The notes under the pieces were generated by a model. The model was not told the origin of the DNA and ran no database searches. It worked only from the letters and a program-made list of their open reading frames with translations. A stretch of 44,640 nucleotides of DNA from Eubacterium sp. UBA5416 (lineage in GTDB: Bacteria > Bacillota > Clostridia > Lachnospirales > Lachnospiraceae), in contig DHNM01000040.1 of the NCBI GenBank assembly GCA_002409525.1, positions 52,447-97,086 of the forward strand, in the 5' to 3' direction. A program made the translations under genes and the position numbers. Every line of letters starts with the position of its first letter. Position 1 is the first letter of the stretch. Below, piece after piece: positions 42,462 to 44,640 of this stretch.

Positions 42462-44479
42462 GATAATTCTCCCTCCAAAATCATAACTCCCTTTCCTGAC
42501 AGATCCGCATAATCATCTTTTTGATACTTTACATCCGTCAGAAGATCTGTGCAAACTTCAGTAAACAAGATTTTCTTTGATTCATCACCGTGATTTAAGA
42601 CAAAGGTATAACTTTTATTACCTTTCCATCGTTTTGTCACTTCGATATCGCCCTCCTGTGGATATAGAGATCTGATTTTTTTCTCATCCAGACAGTCTTT
42701 TAAAAAGTCTTTATAAAATTCTTCATTTGATCGTGTTGCAACATAATAGGCCTTTCCCTTTCCATATGTATTCACTGTGATGGCAGGCATCCCGGCATAA
42801 AAATCCTGTTCGTAGAATCCAATCTGTACAGCACCTTCGAGATGACTTAAATCACACAATAACGTAGCGGGATACTTTTTTCCATTATATGTAAAAGAAT
42901 TTGAAGCATCTTTTGGCAAAGCGTCAGACTCCTCCACCCAGATTCCAAGAATGTCTCTTAGCTTTCCGGGATATCCTCCGGTAATTACCAGATCATGATC
43001 ATCGACGATCCCGCTGAAATATGTTGCAATAAACGTTCCGCCATTCGACACAAATCTTCGTATTCTCTCATCACACCCCGGCTTTGTCATATACAGAACA
43101 GGAGCAATAACGATTTCATACTGTTCCAAATCGTCTTCCACACTGACAAAATCAACCGGGTAATTCTGTTCCTCAAGAGCTCGATAATAGCTAAATATTT
43201 CATCCAGATATTTAAGATCACAGCTTGGACCGGCGGAATACTCCAGCGCCCACCAGTTATCCCAGTCAAACAAAATCGCCGCCTTCGCATCGCTTCTGCT
43301 TCCAAGTATACCATCCCCCAGTTTCTCAAGTTCTCTTCCCAGTTTCGCGATTTCGCGAAATACCCGGGTATGTTCATTTCCCACATGATCAATGACAGCG
43401 CCGTGGAATTTCTCGCAGGCACCGATACTCCGTCTCATCTGAAAGAACAGCACAGTATCTGATCCATGAGCCACTGCCTGAAAGCTCCAGAGACGCATCA
43501 CTCCCGGTCGTTTCAGAGCGTTATATGACTGCCAGTTTGTGACGCTTGGAGTCTGCTCCATAAGCGCAAATGGTTTCCCCTGCTTTAAAGAACGCATTAG
43601 ATCGTGGCTCATCGCCATCCTTGAATAAGGGTCCTGATTTGTCGGATAATTATCCCAGGAAACAAAGTCCATGTTTTTAGCCCATTTCTGGTAATCCAGT
43701 CCTTTATAAAAGTTCATCAGATTTGTCGTGATCTGGGCATCCGGAATCACCTCTTTGATGGCATCATACTCAAGCTGATAGCATTCCAGAATACTGTCGG
43801 AATTAAATCTCCGGTAATCAAGAGAGATCCCCTGGAAATTGGTCCTGTCCTCTCCGAAATGTTCACTTCGCATATCGGGGAGAACAACATCATCCCAGTC
43901 ATAAAACGTATGACCCCAGAACGCCGTGTTCCAGGCCTGATTCAAATTCTCAACCGTATGATACTTCTTCTGCAGCCAGACGCGAAAAGCCTTCTCACAA
44001 TTTTCACAGTAACATTCGCCACCGTATTCATTACTGATATGCCAGGCAGTGATAGATTTTCTATCTTTATATCTTTTGGCCAGTTTTTCGGCGAGTATAA
44101 CTGAATACTTCCGATAGGTCGGGCTGTTTGGGCAGGAATTATGCCGGCTTCCAAATTTTCTCTGGATTCCGTTATGATCCATTCTCAGTACATCCGGATA
44201 TTTTCTTGCCATCCATGCGGGATGAGCAGCTGTGGATGTCGCCATGCATACATGCAGTCCGTTTTCTTCAGCCATATCCATAATCTTATCAAGTTTCTCA
44301 AAATTATATGTTGTCTCATTCGGCTGCAGTGCAGCCCAGGAAAATGTGTTCAACGTCACCGTGTCTATGCCGGCAAGCTTAAAAAGCCTCATGTCCTCTT
44401 CCCAGACATCTTCCGGCCACTGTTCAGGATTGTAATCCCCTCCGTACAAAATCTTATGAATTCTGCTGTCCTCTATCAT
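42458..44479 (-). CDS. Beta-galactosidase, glycoside hydrolase family 42
   Basis: This 673-residue enzyme cleaves terminal beta-galactose. It has the GH42 start YGGDYNPEQW, the acid/base glutamate in WHISNEYGGEC (Glu151), the nucleophile in FALMEQTPS (Glu308), and zinc-site cysteines 116, 156, 158 and 161. The trimerisation and beta domains follow, and the length is standard. No signal peptide is seen, so it acts inside the cell. GGAGG lies six bases before the ATG. It heads a two-gene unit with the hydrolase gene; host or milk galactosides are plausible substrates. Confidence 0.95.
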   Translation of the reverse strand: MIEDSRIHKILYGGDYNPEQWPEDVWEEDMRLFKLAGIDTVTLNTFSWAALQPNETTYNFEKLDKIMDMAEENGLHVCMATSTAAHPAWMARKYPDVLRMDHNGIQRKFGSRHNSCPNSPTYRKYSVILAEKLAKRYKDRKSITAWHISNEYGGECYCENCEKAFRVWLQKKYHTVENLNQAWNTAFWGHTFYDWDDVVLPDMRSEHFGEDRTNFQGISLDYRRFNSDSILECYQLEYDAIKEVIPDAQITTNLMNFYKGLDYQKWAKNMDFVSWDNYPTNQDPYSRMAMSHDLMRSLKQGKPFALMEQTPSVTNWQSYNALKRPGVMRLWSFQAVAHGSDTVLFFQMRRSIGACEKFHGAVIDHVGNEHTRVFREIAKLGRELEKLGDGILGSRSDAKAAILFDWDNWWALEYSAGPSCDLKYLDEIFSYYRALEEQNYPVDFVSVEDDLEQYEIVIAPVLYMTKPGCDERIRRFVSNGGTFIATYFSGIVDDHDLVITGGYPGKLRDILGIWVEESDALPKDASNSFTYNGKKYPATLLCDLSHLEGAVQIGFYEQDFYAGMPAITVNTYGKGKAYYVATRSNEEFYKDFLKDCLDEKKIRSLYPQEGDIEVTKRWKGNKSYTFVLNHGDESKKILFTEVCTDLLTDVKYQKDDYADLSGKGVMILEGELS

Positions 44480-44585
44480 TACCTGCCTCCTTAAAAATAG
44501 AAAATTGCTCTAATATCAAAGTGATTTGACCCCATATGATACACGAATTATTCCGCACTACATGCTCCCACAATTCTAAAACATT

Positions 44586-44640
44586 CGAATTACACCCTGA
44601 TCGGCTTCCATTCTCATGTTTTTACGGGTCCCAAGGTCAT
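44586..44640 (-). repeat. Dispersed hairpin element, copy 2 (cut by window end)
   Basis: Read on the minus strand from the window edge, ACCTTGGGACCCG, then a short spacer, then AACATGAGAATG matches copy 1 at 28428-28456 with 27 of 29 bases identical. Similarity continues with gaps through GCC, CAGGG and GAATT-like blocks to about 44586. The element continues past the edge, where the long hairpin arm of copy 1 should lie. It sits about 110 bases upstream of the GH42 start. Confidence 0.65.

Noticed and set aside
1..44640. CRISPR array, tRNA or rRNA genes, insertion sequences
   Set aside because: No regularly spaced repeats, no cloverleaf with CCA-ready ends, and no transposase motif were seen on either strand.

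Overview
The window reads as chromosome of a gut-type anaerobic clostridium, most likely Lachnospiraceae. The reasons are moderate GC, strong GGAGG ribosome sites, a two-subunit glycine decarboxylase behind a tandem glycine riboswitch, a non-pyrrolysine MttB-family methyltransferase beside a BCCT carrier, GlpP-type control of glycerol genes, and many lipoprotein-dependent ABC importers. The genus cannot be fixed from the sequence. Nearly all genes lie on the minus strand; only a small XRE regulator with a gene remnant, and the BCCT-mttB pair, lie on plus.

Layout: 1-850 is a cut-off AAA-like ATPase. 1067-8084 is a riboswitch-controlled glycine cleavage operon (gcvT-gcvH-gcvPA-gcvPB-lplA-lpdA). 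8187-9686 is glpK. 9792-10287 is a small XRE repressor gene with duplicated upstream repeats and a truncated methyltransferase remnant. 10332-14917 is a four-carbon sugar-acid operon (pdxA2-dtnK-GntP permease-deoR). 15076-20232 is a sugar ABC importer with a GH43 enzyme and an ArsR-like regulator. 20365-25034 is a glycerol-3-phosphate operon (glpA, a glpB-like flavoprotein, DUF1667, glpP, glycerophosphodiesterase). 25098-28372 is a betaine-type locus with a short structured leader or sRNA, a BCCT transporter and an MttB-family methyltransferase. 28383-28531 is a hairpin-rich dispersed element. 28597-41248 is a long operon with an oligopeptide-type ABC importer, a GH29 fucosidase, a CutC-family protein, a multidomain transglutaminase-like protein, an M28 peptidase and a LysR regulator. 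41292-44479 is GH42 beta-galactosidase plus a beta-lactamase-fold hydrolase. A partial second copy of the dispersed element ends the window.

Several modules meet at triose phosphate: glpK, the glycerophosphodiesterase and glpA yield glycerol-3-phosphate and dihydroxyacetone phosphate, and dtnK/pdxA2 also yield dihydroxyacetone phosphate. Glycine cleavage and betaine demethylation both feed one-carbon metabolism. The last 16 kb looks like a system for taking up and dismantling host glycopeptides or glycans inside the cell; that reading is inference.

The least explained items are the cytoplasmic transglutaminase-like multidomain protein inside the glycan/peptide operon, the terminated leader RNA before the BCCT-mttB pair, the dispersed hairpin element, and an apparent out-of-frame C-terminal tail of lpdA.
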